Position numbers and translations under genes: made by a program. From positions 17,093,999 to 17,157,998 of the forward strand of contig NC_092565.1 in the NCBI RefSeq assembly GCF_037975245.1: a stretch of 64,000 nt of DNA, written 5' to 3'. Positions 12,105-26,195 of this stretch are shown one piece after another. The stretch comes from Apostichopus japonicus. Taxonomy: Eukaryota; Echinodermata; Holothuroidea; Aspidochirotida; Stichopodidae. The notes beneath the pieces were generated by a model. It was not told where the DNA came from, did no database searches, and saw nothing but the letters and a program-made list of their open reading frames with translations. The number at the start of each line of letters is the position of its first letter. The stretch's first letter is position 1.

Positions 12105-15100
12105 TTCAACCCCGGTGATGACGTCTTTTGCCGATCTTTTACAGCTCGTGCCTACACGGGGAGCTGTAAGTATTAGTTAATCCACCTAATATCTCAGTCC
12201 ATACAGTGGCGCGATGGCTTGGCGCACTGTACGAGCTGATGATCGAGACTCTCTTTTGCATCCGTGGTTCGAACCCCGGTGATGACGTCTTTTGCCGATC
12301 TTGTACAGCTCGTGCCTGCACGGGGAGCTGTAAGTATTAGTTAATACACCTAATATCTCAGTCCATACGGTGGCGCGATGGCTTGGCGCACTGTACGAGC
12401 TGATGATCGAGACTCTCTTTTGCATCCGTGGTTCGAACCCCGGTGATGACGTCTTTTGCCGATCTTTTACAGCTCGTGCCTGCACGGGGAGCTGTAAGTA
12501 TTAGTTAATCCACCTGATATCTCAGTCCATAGTGTGGCGCGATGGTTTGGCGCACTGTACGAGCTGATGCTCGAGACTCTCTTTTGCATCCGTGGTTCGA
12601 ACCCCGGTGATGACGTCTTTTGCCGATCTCTTACAGCTCGTGCCTACACGGGGAGCCGTAAGTATTAGTTAACCCACTTAATATCTCAGTCCATACAGTG
12701 GCGCGATGGCTTGGCGCACTGTACGAGCTGATGATCGAGACTCTCTTTTGCATCCGTGGTTCGAACCCCGGTGATGACGTCTTTTGCCGATCTTTTACAG
12801 CTCGTGCCTACACGGGGAGCTGTAAGTATTAGTTAATCCACCTAATATCTCAGTCCATACAGTGGCGCGATGGCTTGGCGCACTGTACGAGCTGATGCTC
12901 GAGACTCTCTTTTGCATCCGTGGTTCGAACCCCGGTGATGACGTCTTTTGCCGATCTATTACAGCTCGTGCCTACACGGGGAGCCGTAAGTATTAGTTAA
13001 TCCACCTAATATCTCAGTCCATACGGTGGCGCGATGGCTTGGCGCACTGTACGAGCTGATGCTCGAGACTCTCTTTTGCATCCGTGGTTCGAACCCCGGT
13101 GATGACGTCTTTTCCCGATCTTTTACAGCTCGTGCCTGCACGGGGAGCTGTAAGAATTAGTTAATCCACCTAATATCTCAGTCCATACGGTGGCGCGATG
13201 GCTTGGCGCACTGTACGAGCTGATGCTCGAGACTCTCTTTTGCATCCGTGGTTCGAACCCCGGTGATGACGTCTTTTGCCGATCTCTTACAGCTCGTGCC
13301 TACACGGGGAGCCGTAAGTATTAGTTAACCCACTTAATATCTCAGTCCATACAGTGGCGCGATGGCTTGGCGCACTGTACGAGCTGATGATCGAGACTCT
13401 CTTTTGCATCCGTGGTTCGAACCCCGGTGATGACGTCTTTTGCCGATCTTTTACAGCTCGTGCCTACACGGGGAGCTGTAAGTATTAGTTAATCCACCTA
13501 ATATCTCAGTCCATACGGTGGCGCGATGGCTTGGCGCACTGTACGAGCTGATCAGCGAGACTCTCTTTTGCATCCGTGGTTCGAACCCCGGTGATGACGT
13601 CTTTTGACGATCTTTTACAGCTCGTGCCTACAGGGAGCTGTAAGCATTAGTTAATCCACCTAATATCTCAGTCCATACAATGGCGCGATGGCTTGGCGCA
13701 CTGTACGAGCTGATGATCGAGACTCTCTTTTGCATCCGTGGTTCGAACCCCGGTGATGACGTCTTTTGCCGATCTTTTACAGCTCGTGCCAAACGGGGAG
13801 CTGTAAGTATTAGTTAATCCACCTAATATCTCAGTCCATACGGTGGCGCGATGGCTTGGCGCACTGTACGAGCTGATGCTCGAGACTCTCTTTTGCATCC
13901 GTGGTTCGAACCCCTGTGATGACGTCTTTTGCCGATCTTTTACAGCTCGTGCCTGCACGGGGAGCTGTAAGTATTAGTTAATCCACCTGATATCTCAGTC
14001 CATACGGTGGCGCGATGGCTTGGCGCACTGTACGAGCTGATGCTCGAGAATCTCTTTTGCATCCGTGGTTCGAACCCCGGTGATGACGTCTTTTGCCGAT
14101 CTTTTACAGCTCGTGCCTGCACGGGGAGCTGTAAGTATTAGTTAATCCACCTAATATCTCAGTCCATAGTGTGGCGCGATTGTTTGGCGCACTGTACGAG
14201 CTGATGATCGAGACTCTCTTTTGCATCCGTGGTTCGAACCCCGGTGATGACGTCTTTTGCCGATCTTTTACAGCTCGTGCCTGCACGGGGAGCTGTAAGT
14301 ATTAGTTAATCCACCTGATATCTCAGTCCATACGGTGGCGCGATGGCTTGGCGCACTGTACGAGCTGATGCTCGAGACTCTCTTTTGCATCCGTGGTTCG
14401 AACCCCGGTGATGACGTCTTTTGCCGATCTTTTACAGCTCGTGCCTGCACGGGGAGCTGTAAGTATTAGTTAATCCACCTGATATCTCAGTCCATACGGT
14501 GGCGCGATGGCTTGGCGCACTGTACGAGCTGATGCTCGAGACTCTCTTTTGCATCCGTGGTTCGAACCCCGGTGATGACGTCTTTTGCCGATCTTTTACA
14601 GCTCGTGCCTACACGGGGAGCTGTAAGTATTAGTTAATCCACCTAATATCTCAGTCCATACAGTGGCGCGATGGCTTGGCGCACTGTACGAGCTGATGAT
14701 CGAGACTCTCTTTTGCATCCGTGGTTCGAACCCCGGTGATGACGTCTTTTGCCGATCTATTACAGCTCGTGCCTACACGGGGAGCTGTAAGTATTAGTTA
14801 ATCCACTTAATATCTCAGTCCATACGGTGGCGCGATGGCTTGGCGCACTGTACGAGCTGATGCTCGAGACTCTCTTTTGCATCCGTGGTTCGAACCCCGG
14901 TGATGACGTCTTTTGCCGATCTTTTACAGCTCGTGCCTGCACGGGGAGCTGTAAGTATTAGTTAATCCACCTAATATCTCAGTCCATACGGTGGCGCGAT
15001 GGCTTGGCGCACTGTACGAGCTGATGATCGAGACTCTCTTTTGCATCCGTGGTTCGAACCCCGGTGATGACGTCTTTTGCCGATCTATTACAGCTCGTGC

Positions 15101-18100
15101 CTACACGGGGAGCCGTAAGTATTAGTTAATCCACCTATTATCTCAGTCCATACGGTGGCGCGATGGCTTGGCGCACTGTACGAGCTTATGCTCGAGACTC
15201 TCTTTTGCATCCGTGGTTCGAACCCCGGTGATGACGTCTTTTGCCGATCTCTTACAGCTCGTGCCTACACGGGGAGCCGTAAGTATTAGTTAACCCACTT
15301 AATATCTCAGTCCATACAGTGGCGCGATGGCTTGGCGCACTGTACGAGCTGATGATCGAGGCTCTCTTTTGCATCCGTGGTTCGAACCCCGGTGATGACG
15401 TCTTTTGCCGATCTTTTACAGCTCGTGCCTACACGGGGAGCTGTAAGTATTAGTTAATCCACCTAATATCTCAGTCCATACAGTGGCGCGATGGCTTGGC
15501 GCACTGTACGAGCTGATGATCGAGACTCTCTTTTGCATCCGTGGTTCGAACCCCGGTGATGACGTCTTTTGCCGATCTTTTACAGCTCGTGCCTACACGG
15601 GGAGCTGTAAGTATTAGTTAATCCACCTAATATCTCAGTCCATACAGTGGCGCGATGGCTTGCCGCACTGTACGAGCTGATGATCGAGACTCTCTTTTGC
15701 ATCCGTGGTTCAACCCCGGTGATGACGTCTTTTGCCGATCTTTTACAGCTCGTGCCTACACGGGGAGCTGTAATTATTAGTTAATCCACCTAATATCTCA
15801 GTCCATACAGTGGCGCGATGGCTTGGCGCACTGTACGAGCTGATGATCGAGACTCTCTTTTGCATCCGTGGTTCGAACCCCGGTGATGACGTCTTTTGCC
15901 GATCTTGTACAGCTCGTGCCTGCACGGGGAGCTGTAAGTATTAGTTAACACACCTAATATCTCAGTCCATACGGTGGCGCGATGGCTTGGCGCACTGTAC
16001 GAGCTGATGCTCGAGACTCTCTTTTGCATCCGTGGTTCGAACCCCGGTGATGACGTCTTTTGCCGATCTATTACAGCTCGTGCCTACACGGGGAGCTGTA
16101 AGTATTAGTTAATCCACCTAATATCTCAGTCCATACAGTGGCGCGATGGCTTGGCGCACTGTACGAGCTGATGATCGAGACTCTCTTTTGCATCCGTGGT
16201 TCAACCCCGGTGATGACGTCTTTTGCCGATCTTTTACAGCTCGTGCCTACACGGGGAGCTGTAAGTATTAGTTAATCCACCTAATATCTCAGTCCATACA
16301 GTGGCGCGATGGCTTGGCGCACTGTACGAGCTGATGATCGAGACTCTCTTTTGCATCCGTGGTTCGAACCCCGGTGATGACGTCTTTTGCCGATCTTGTA
16401 CAGCTCGTGCCTGCACGGGGAGCTGTAAGTATTAGTTAATACACCTAATATCTCAGTCCATACGGTGGCGCGATGGCTTGGCGCACTGTACGAGCTGATG
16501 CTCGAGACTCTCTTTTGCATCCGTGGTTCGAACCCCGGTGATGACGTCTTTTGCCGATCTTTTACAGCTCGTGCCTGCACGGGGAGCTGTAAGTATTAGT
16601 TAATCCACCTGATATCTCAGTCCATAGTGTGGCGCGATGGTTTAGCGCACTGTACGAGCTGATGCTCGAGACTCTCTTTTGCATCCGTGGTTCGAACCCC
16701 GGTGATGACGTCTTTTGCCGATCTCTTACAGCTCGTGCCTACACGGGGAGCCGTAAGTATTAGTTAACCCACTTAATATCTCAGTCCATACAGTGGCGCG
16801 ATGGCTTGGCGCACTGTACGAGCTGATGATCGAGACTCTCTTTTGCATCCGTGGTTCGAACCCCGGTGATGACGTCTTTTGCCGATCTTTTACAGCTCGT
16901 GCCTACACGGGGAGCTGTAAGTATTAGTTAATCTACCTAATATCTCAGTCCATACAGTGGCGCGATGGCTTGGCGCACTGTACGAGCTGATGCTCGAGAC
17001 TCTCTTTTGCATCCGTGGTTCGAACCCCGGTGATGACGTCTTTTGCCGATCTATTACAGCTCGTGCCTACACGGGGAGCCGTAAGTATTAGTTAATCCAC
17101 CTAATATCTCAGTCCATACGGTGGCGCGATGGCTTGGCGCACTGTACGAGCTGATGCTCGAGACTCTCTTTTGCATCCGTGGTTCGAACCCCGGTGATGA
17201 CGTCTTTTCCCGATCTTTTACAGCTCGTGCCTGCACGGGGAGCTGTAAGTATTAGTTAATCCACCTAATATCTCAGTCCATACGGTGGCGCGATGGCTTG
17301 GCGCACTGTACGAGCTGATGCTCGAGACTCTCTTTTGCATCCGTGGTTCGAACCCCGGTGATGACGTCTTTTGCCGATCTCTTACAGCTCGTGCCTACAC
17401 GGGGAGCCGTAAGTATTAGTTAACCCACTTAATATCTCAGTCCATACAGTGGCGCGATGGCTTGGCGCACTGTACGAGCTGATGATCGAGACTCTCTTTT
17501 GCATCCGTGGTTCGAACCCCGGTGATGACGTCTTTTGCCGATCTTTTACAGCTCGTGCCTACACGGGGAGCTGTAAGTATTAGTTAATCCACCTAATATC
17601 TCAGTCCATACGGTGGCGCGATGGCTTGGCGCACTGTACGAGCTGATCAGCGAGACTCTCTTTTGCATCCGTGGTTCGAACCCCGGTGATGACGTCTTTT
17701 GACGATCTTTTACAGCTCGTGCCTACAGGGAGCTGTAAGCATTAGTTAATCCACCTAATATCTCAGTCCATACAATGGCGCGATGGCTTGGCGCACTGTA
17801 CGAGCTGATGATCGAGACTCTCTTTTGCATCCGTGGTTCGAACCCCGGTGATGACGTCTTTTGCCGATCTTTTACAGCTCGTGCCAAACGGGGAGCTGTA
17901 AGTATTAGTTAATCCACCTAATATCTCAGTCCATACGGTGGCGCGATGGCTTGGCGCACTGTACGAGCTGATGCTCGAGACTCTCTTTTGCATCCGTGGT
18001 TCGAACCCCTGTGATGACGTCTTTTGCCGATCTTTTACAGCTCGTGCCTGCACGGGGAGCTGTAAGTATTAGTTAATCCACCTGATATCTCAGTCCATAC

Positions 18101-19803
18101 GGTGGCGCGATGGCTTGGCGCACTGTACGAGCTGATGCTCGAGAATCTCTTTTGCATCCGTGGTTCGAACCCCGGTGATGACGTCTTTTGCCGATCTTTT
18201 ACAGCTCGTGCCTGCACGGGGAGCTGTAAGTATTAGTTAATCCACCTAATATCTCAGTCCATAGTGTGGCGCGATTGTTTGGCGCACTGTACGAGCTGAT
18301 GATCGAGACTCTCTTTTGCATCCGTGGTTCGAACCCCGGTGATGACGTCTTTTGCCGATCTTTTACAGCTCGTGCCTGCACGGGGAGCTGTAAGTATTAG
18401 TTAATCCACCTGATATCTCAGTCCATACGGTGGCGCGATGGCTTGGCGCACTGTACGAGCTGATGCTCGAGACTCTCTTTTGCATCCGTGGTTCGAACCC
18501 CGGTGATGACGTCTTTTGCCGATCTTTTACAGCTCGTGCCTGCACGGGGAGCTGTAAGTATTAGTTAATCCACCTGATATCTCAGTCCATACGGTGGCGC
18601 GATGGCTTGGCGCACTGTACGAGCTGATGCTCGAGACTCTCTTTTGCATCCGTGGTTCGAACCCCGGTGATGACGTCTTTTGCCGATCTTTTACAGCTCG
18701 TGCCTACACGGGGAGCTGTAAGTATTAGTTAATCCACCTAATATCTCAGTCCATACAGTGGCGCGATGGCTTGGCGCACTGTACGAGCTGATGATCGAGA
18801 CTCTCTTTTGCATCCGTGGTTCGAACCCCGGTGATGACGTCTTTTGCCGATCTATTACAGCTCGTGCCTACACGGGGAGCCGTAAGTATTAGTAATCCAC
18901 TTAATATCTCAGTCCATACGGTGGCGCGATGGCTTGGCGCACTGTACGAGCTGATGCTCGAGACTCTCTTTTGCATCCGTGGTTCGAACCCCGGTGATGA
19001 CGTCTTTTGCCGATCTTTTACAGCTCGTGCCTGCACGGGGAGCTGTAAGTATTAGTTAATCCACCTAATATCTCAGTCCATACGGTGGCGCGATGGCTTG
19101 GCGCACTGTACGAGCTGATGATCGAGACTCTCTTTTGCATCCGTGGTTCGAACCCCGGTGATGACGTCTTTTGCCGATCTATTACAGCTCGTGCCTACAC
19201 GGGGAGCTGTAAGTATTAGTTAATCCACCTATTATCTCAGTCCATACGGTGGCGCGATGGCTTGGCGCACTGTACGAGCTGATGCTCGAGACTCTCTTTT
19301 GCATCCGTGGTTCGAACCCCGGTGATGACGTCTTTTGCCGATCTCTTACAGCTCGTGCCTACACGGGGAGCCGTAAGTATTAGTTAACCCACTTAATATC
19401 TCAGTCCATACAGTGGCGCGATGGCTTGGCGCACTGTACGAGCTGATGATCGAGACTCTCTTTTGCATCCGTGGTTCGAACCCCGGTGATGACGTCTTTT
19501 GCCGATCTTTTACAGCTCGTGCCTACACGGGGAGCTGTAAGTATTAGTTAATCCACCTAATATCTCAGTCCATACAGTGGCGCGATGGCTTGGCGCACTG
19601 TACGAGCTGATGATCGAGACTCTCTTTTGCATCCGTGGTTCGAACCCCGGTGATGACGTCTTTTGCCGATCTTTTACAGCTCGTGCCTACACGGGGAGCT
19701 GTAAGTATTAGTTAATCCACCTAATATCTCAGTCCATACAGTGGCGCGATGGCTTGGCGCACTGTACGAGCTGATGATCGAGACTCTCTTTTGCATCCGT
19801 GGT
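12105..19803 (+). repeat. 25-monomer (~4,095 bp) tandem duplication in domain A
   Basis: Blocks starting at 12,105 and 16,200 match in order at an offset of 4,095 bp. Paired landmarks are TTTTCCCGATC at 13,112 and 17,207, the palindrome GCTGATCAGC at 13,547 and 17,642, the GTGCCAAACGG form near 13,787 and 17,882, and GTAATTATTAG near 15,770 and 19,865. Indels are few (for example one lost T near 18,893). The variant GGTTCAACCCC also recurs three monomers apart at 15,709 and 16,200, marking the junction between the copies. Confidence 0.8.
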
Positions 19804-22800
19804 TCAACCCCGGTGATGACGTCTTTTGCCGATCTTTTACAGCTCGTGCCTACACGGGGAGCTGTAATTATTAGTTAATCCACCTAATATCTCAGTCCAT
19901 ACAGTGGCGCGATGGCTTGGCGCACTGTACGAGCTGATGATCGAGACTCTCTTTTGCATCCGTGGTTCGAACCCCGGTGATGACGTCTTTTGCCGATCTT
20001 GTACAGCTCGTGCCTGCACGGGGAGCTGTAAGTATTAGTTAACACACCTAATATCTCAGTCCATACGGTGGCGCGATGGCTTGGCGCACTGTACGAGCTG
20101 ATGCTCGAGACTCTCTTTTGCATCCGTGGTTCGAACCCCGGTGATGACGTCTTTTGCCGATCTTTTACAGCTCGTGCCTGCACGGGGAGCTGTAAGTATT
20201 AGTTAATCCACCTGATATCTCAGTCCATAGTGTGGCGCGATGGTTTGGCGCACTGTACGAGCTGATGCTCGAGACTCTCTTTTGCATCCGTGGTTCGAAC
20301 CCCGGTGATGACGTCTTTTGCCGATCTCTTACAGCTCGTGCCTACACGGGGAGCCGTAAGTATTAGTTAACCCACTTAATATCTCAGTCCATACAGTGGC
20401 GCGATGGCTTGGCGCACTGTACGAGCTGATGATCGAGACTCTCTTTTGCATCCGTGGTTCGAACCCCGGTGATGACGTCTTTTGCCGATCTTTTACAGCT
20501 CGTGCCTACACGGGGAGCTGTAAGTATTAGTTAATCCACCTAATATCTCAGTCCATACGGTGGCGCGATGGCTTGGCGCACTGTACGAGCTGATGCTCGA
20601 GACTCTCTTTTGCATCCGTGGTTCGAACCCCGGTGATGACGTCTTTTGCCGATCTATTACAGCTCGTGCCTACACGGGGAGCCGTAAGTATTAGTTAATC
20701 CACCTAATATCTCAGTCCATACGGTGGCGCGATGGCTTGGCGCACTGTACGAGCTGATGCTCGAGACTCTCTTTTGCATCCGTGGTTCGAACCCCGGTGA
20801 TGACGTCTTTTCCCGATCTTTTACAGCTCGTGCCTGCATGGGGAGCTGTAAGTATTAGTTAATCCACCTAATATCTCAGTCCATATGGTGGCGCGATGGC
20901 TTGGCGCACTGTACGAGCTGATGCTCGAGACTCTCTTTTGCATCCGTGGTTCGAACCCCGGTGATGACGTCTTTTGCCGATCTCTTACAGCTCGTGCCTA
21001 CACGGGGAGCCGTAAGTATTAGTTAACTTACTTAATATCTCAGTCCATACAGTGGCGCGATGGCTTGGCGCACTGTACGAGCTGTTGATCGAGACTCTCT
21101 TTTGCATCCGTGGTTCGAACCCCGGTGATGACGTCTTTTGCCGATCTTTTACAGCTCGTGCCTACACGGGGAGCTGTAAGTATTAGTTAATCCACTTAAT
21201 ATCTCAGTCCATACGGTGGCGCGATGGCTTGGAGCACTGTACGAGCTGATGCTCGAGACTCTCTTTTGCATCCGTGGTTCGAACCCCGGTGATGACGTCT
21301 TTTGCCGATCTATTACAGCTCGTGCCTACACGGGGAGCTGTAAGTATTAGTTAATCCACCTATTATCTCAGTCCATACGGTGGCGCGATGGCTTGGCGCA
21401 CTGTACGAGCTGATGCTCGAGACTCTCTTTTGCATCCGTGGTTCGAACCCCGGTGATGACGTGTTTTGCCGATCTATTACAGCTCGTGCCTACACGGGGA
21501 GCTGTAAGTTTTAGTTAATCCACCTATTATCTCAGTCCATACAGTGGCGCGATGGCTTGGCGCACTGTACGAGTTGATGATCGAGACTCTCTTTTGCATC
21601 CGTGGTTCGAGCCCCGGTGATGACGTCTTTTGCCGATCTTTTACAGCTCGTGCCTACACGGGGAGCTGTAAGTATTAGTTAATCCACCTAATATCTCAGT
21701 CCATACAGTGGCGCGATGGCTTGGCGCACTGTACGAGCTGATGATCGAGACTCTTTTGCATCCGTGGTTCGAACCCCGGTGATGACGTCTTTTGCCGATC
21801 TATTACAGCTCGTGCCTACACGGGGAGCCGTAAGTATTAGTTAATCCACTTAATATCTCAGTCCATACGGTGGCGCGTTGGCTTGGCGCACTGTACGAGC
21901 TGATGATCGAGACTCTCTTTTGCATCCGTGGTTCGAACCCCGGTGATGACGTCTTTTGCCGATCTTTTACATCTCGTGCCTGCACGGGGAGCTGTAAGTA
22001 TTAGTTAATCCACCTAATATCTCAGTCCATACGGTGGCGCGATGGCTTGGCGCACTGTACGAGCTGATGATCGAGACTCTCTTTTGCATCCGTGGTTCGA
22101 ACCCCGGTGATGACGTCTTTTGCCGATCTTGTACAGCTCGTGCCTGCACGGGGAGCTGTAAGTATTAGTTAATACACCTAATATCTCAGTCCATACGGTG
22201 GCGCGATGGCTTGGCGCACTGTACGAGCTGATGCTCGAGACTCTCTTTTGCATCCGTGGTTCGAACCCCGGTGATGACGTCTTTTGCCGATCTTTTACAG
22301 CTCGTGCCTGCACGGGGAGCTGTAAGTATTAGTTAATCCACCTGATATCTCAGTCCATAGTGTGGCGCGATGGTTTGGCGCACTGTACGAGCTGATGCTC
22401 GAGACTCTCTTTTGCATCCGTGGTTCGAACCCCGGTGATGACGTCTTTTGCCGATCTCTTACAGCTCGTGCCTACACGGGGAGCCGTAAGTATTAGTTAA
22501 CCCACTTAATATCTCAGTCCATACAGTGGCGCGATGGCTTGGCGCACTGTACGAGCTGATGATCGAGACTCTCTTTTGCATCCGTGGTTCGAACCCCGGT
22601 GATGACGTCTTTTGCCGATCTTTTACAGCTCGTGCCTACACGGGGAGCTGTAAGTATTAGTTAATCCACCTAATATCTCAGTCCATACGGTGGCGCGATG
22701 GCTTGGCGCACTGTACGAGCTGATGCTCGAGACTCTCTTTTGCATCCGTGGTTCGAACCCCGGTGATGACGTCTTTTGCCGATCTATTACAGCTCGTGCC

Positions 22801-25800
22801 TACACGGGGAGCCGTAAGTATTAGTTAATCCACCTAATATCTCAGTCCATACGGTGGCGCGATGGCTTGGCGCACTGTACGAGCTGATGCTCGAGACTCT
22901 CTTTTGCATCCGTGGTTCGAACCCCGGTGATGACGTCTTTTCCCGATCTTTTACAGCTCGTGCCTGCACGGGGAGCTGTAAGTATTAGTTAATCCACCTA
23001 ATATCTCAGTCCATATGGTGGCGCGATGGCTTGGCGCACTGTACGAGCTGATGCTCGAGACTCTCTTTTGCATCCGTGGTTCGAACCCCGGTGATGACGT
23101 CTTTTGCCGATCTCTTACAGCTCGTGTCTACACGGGGAGCCGTAAGTATTAGTTAACCCACTTAATATCTCAGTCCATACAGTGGCGCGATGGCTTGGCG
23201 CACTGTACGAGCTGATGATCGAGACTCTCTTTTGCATCCGTGGTTCGAACCCCGGTGATGACGTCTTTTGCCGATCTTTTACAGCTCGTGCCTACACGGG
23301 GAGCTGTAAGTATTAGTTAATCCACCTAATATCTCAGTCCATACGGTGGCGCGATGGCTTGGCGCACTGTACGAGCTGATGCTCGAGACTCTCTTTTGCA
23401 TCCGTGGTTCGAACCCCGGTGATGACGTCTTTTGCCGATCTATTACAGCTCGTACCTACACGGGGAGCTGTAAGTATTAGTTAATCCACCTATTATCTCA
23501 GTCCATACGGTGGCGCGATGGCTTGGCGCACTGTACGAGCTGATGCTCGAGACTCTCTTTTGCATCCGTGGTTCGAACCCCGGTGATGACGTCTTTTGCC
23601 GATCTATTACAGCTCGTGCCTACACGGGGAGCTGTAAGTTTTAGTTAATCCACCTATTATCTCAGTCCATACAGTGGCGCGATGGCTTGGCGCACTGTAC
23701 GAGTTGATGATCGAGACTCTCTTTTGCATCCGTGGTTCGAGCCCCGGTGATGACGTCTTTTGCCGATCTTTTACAGCTCGTGCCTACACGGGGAGCTGTA
23801 AGTATTAGTTAATCCACCTAATATCTCAGTCCATACAGTGGCGCGATGGCTTGGCGCACTGTACGAGCTGATGATCGAGACTCTCTTTTGCATCCGTGGT
23901 TCGAACCCCGGTGATGACGTCTTTTGCCGATCTATTACAGCTCGTGCCTACACGGGGAGCCGTAAGTATTAGTTAATCCACTTAATATCTCAGTCCATAC
24001 GGTGGCGCGATGGCTTGGCGCACTGTACGAGCTGATGATCGAGACTCTCTTTTGCATCCGTGGTTCAACCCCGGTGATGACGTCTTTTGCCGATCTTTTA
24101 CAGCTCGTGCCTACACGGGGAGCTGTAAGTATTAGTTAATCCACCTAATATCTCAGTCCATACAGTGGCGCGATGGCTTGGCGCACTGTACGAGCTGATG
24201 ATCGAGACTCTCTTTTGCATCCGTGGTTCGAACCCCGGTGATGACGTCTTTTGCCGATCTTGTACAGCTCGTGCCTGCACGGGGAGCTGTAAGTATTAGT
24301 TAATACACCTAATATCTCAGTCCATACGGTGGCGCGATGGCTTGGCGCACTGTACGAGCTGATGCTCGAGACTCTCTTTTGCATCCGTGGTTCGAACCCC
24401 GGTGATGACGTCTTTTGCCGATCTTTTACAGCTCGTGCCTGCACGGGGAGCTGTAAGTATTAGTTAATCCACCTGATATCTCAGTCCATAGTGTGGCGCG
24501 ATGGTTTGGCGCACTGTACGAGCTGATGCTCGAGACTCTCTTTTGCATCCGTGGTTCGAACCCCGGTGATGACGTCTTTTGCCGATCTCTTACAGCTCGT
24601 GCCTACACGGGGAGCCGTAAGTATTAGTTAACCCACTTAATATCTCAGTCCATACAGTGGCGCGATGGCTTGGCGCACTGTACGAGCTGATGATCGAGAC
24701 TCTCTTTTGCATCCGTGGTTCGAACCCCAGCTGATGACGTCTTTTGCCGATCTTTTACAGCTCGTGCCTACACGGGGAGCTGTAAGTATTAGTTAATCCA
24801 CCTAATATCTCAGTCCATACGGTGGCGCGATGGCTTGGCGCACTGTACGAGCTGATGCTCGAGACTCTCTTTTGCATCCGTGGTTCGAACCCCGGTGATG
24901 ACGTCTTTTGCCGATCTATTACAGCTCGTGCCTACACGGGGAGCCGTAAGTATTAGTTAATCCACCTAATATCTCAGTCCATACGGTGGCGCGATGGCTT
25001 GGCGCACTGTACGAGCTGATGCTCGAGACTCTCTTTTGCATCCGTGGTTCGAACCCCGGTGATGACGTCTTTTCCCGATCTTTTACAGCTCGTGCCTGCA
25101 CGGGGAGCTGTAAGTATTAGTTAATCCACCTAATATCTCAGTCCATATGGTGGCGCGATGGCTTGGCGCACTGTACGAGCTGATGCTCGAGACTCTCTTT
25201 TGCATCCGTGGTTCGAACCCCGGTGATGACGTCTTTTGCCGATCTCTTACAGCTCGTGCCTACACGGGGAGCCGTAAGTATTAGTTAACCCACTTAATAT
25301 CTCAGTCCATACAGTGGCGCGATGGCTTGGCGCACTGTACGAGCTGATGATCGAGACTCTCTTTTGCATCCGTGGTTCGAACCCCGGTGATGACGTCTTT
25401 TGCCGATCTTTTACAGCTCGTGCCTACATTGTGAGCTGTAACTATTAGTTAATCCACCTAATATCTCAGTCCATACGGTGGCGCGATGGCTTGGCGCACT
25501 GTACGAGCTGATCAGCGAGACTCTCTTTTGCATCCGTGGTTCGAACCCCGGTGATGACGTCTTTTGACGATCTTTTACAGCTCGTGCCTACAGGGAGCTG
25601 TAAGCATTAGTTAATCCACCTAATATCTCAGTCCATACAATGGCGCGATGGCTTGGCGCACTGTACGAGCTGATGATCGAGACTCTCTTTTGCATCCGTG
25701 GTTCGAACCCCGGTGATGACGTCTTTTGCCGATCTTTTACAGCTCGTGCCAAACGGGGAGCTGTAAGTATTAGTTAATCCACCTAATATCTCAGTCCATA

Positions 25801-26195
25801 CAGTGGCGCGATGGCTTGGAGCACTGTACGAGCTGATGCTCGAGACTCTCTTTTGCATCCGTGGTTCGAACCCCGGTGATGACGTCTTTTGCCGATCTAT
25901 TACAGCTCGTGCCTACACGGGGAGCCGTAAGTATTAGTTAATCCACCTATTATCTCAGTCCATACGGTGGCGCGATGGCTTGGCGCACTGTACGAGCTGA
26001 TGCTCGAGACTCTCTTTTGCATCCGTGGTTCGAACCCCGGTGATGACGTCTTTTGCCGATCTATTACAGCTCGTGCCTACACGGGGAGCTGTAAGTTTTA
26101 GTTAATCCACCTATTATCTCAGTCCATACAGTGGCGCGATAGCTTGGCGCACTGTACGAGTTGATGATCGAGACTCTCTTTTGCATCCGTGGTTC
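19803..26195 (+). repeat. Further 13-monomer higher-order repeat units
   Basis: TTTTCCCGATC recurs at about 20,811, 22,941 and 25,074, and the block that opens each unit recurs near 19,837, 21,967 and 24,098. Spacing is about 2,130 bp. The unit near 21,967 lacks the GGTTCAACCCC deletion found at the start of the others, so the marker deletions are separated there by 26 monomers. The 13-monomer unit is the same as in 5-11 kb. Confidence 0.75.
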
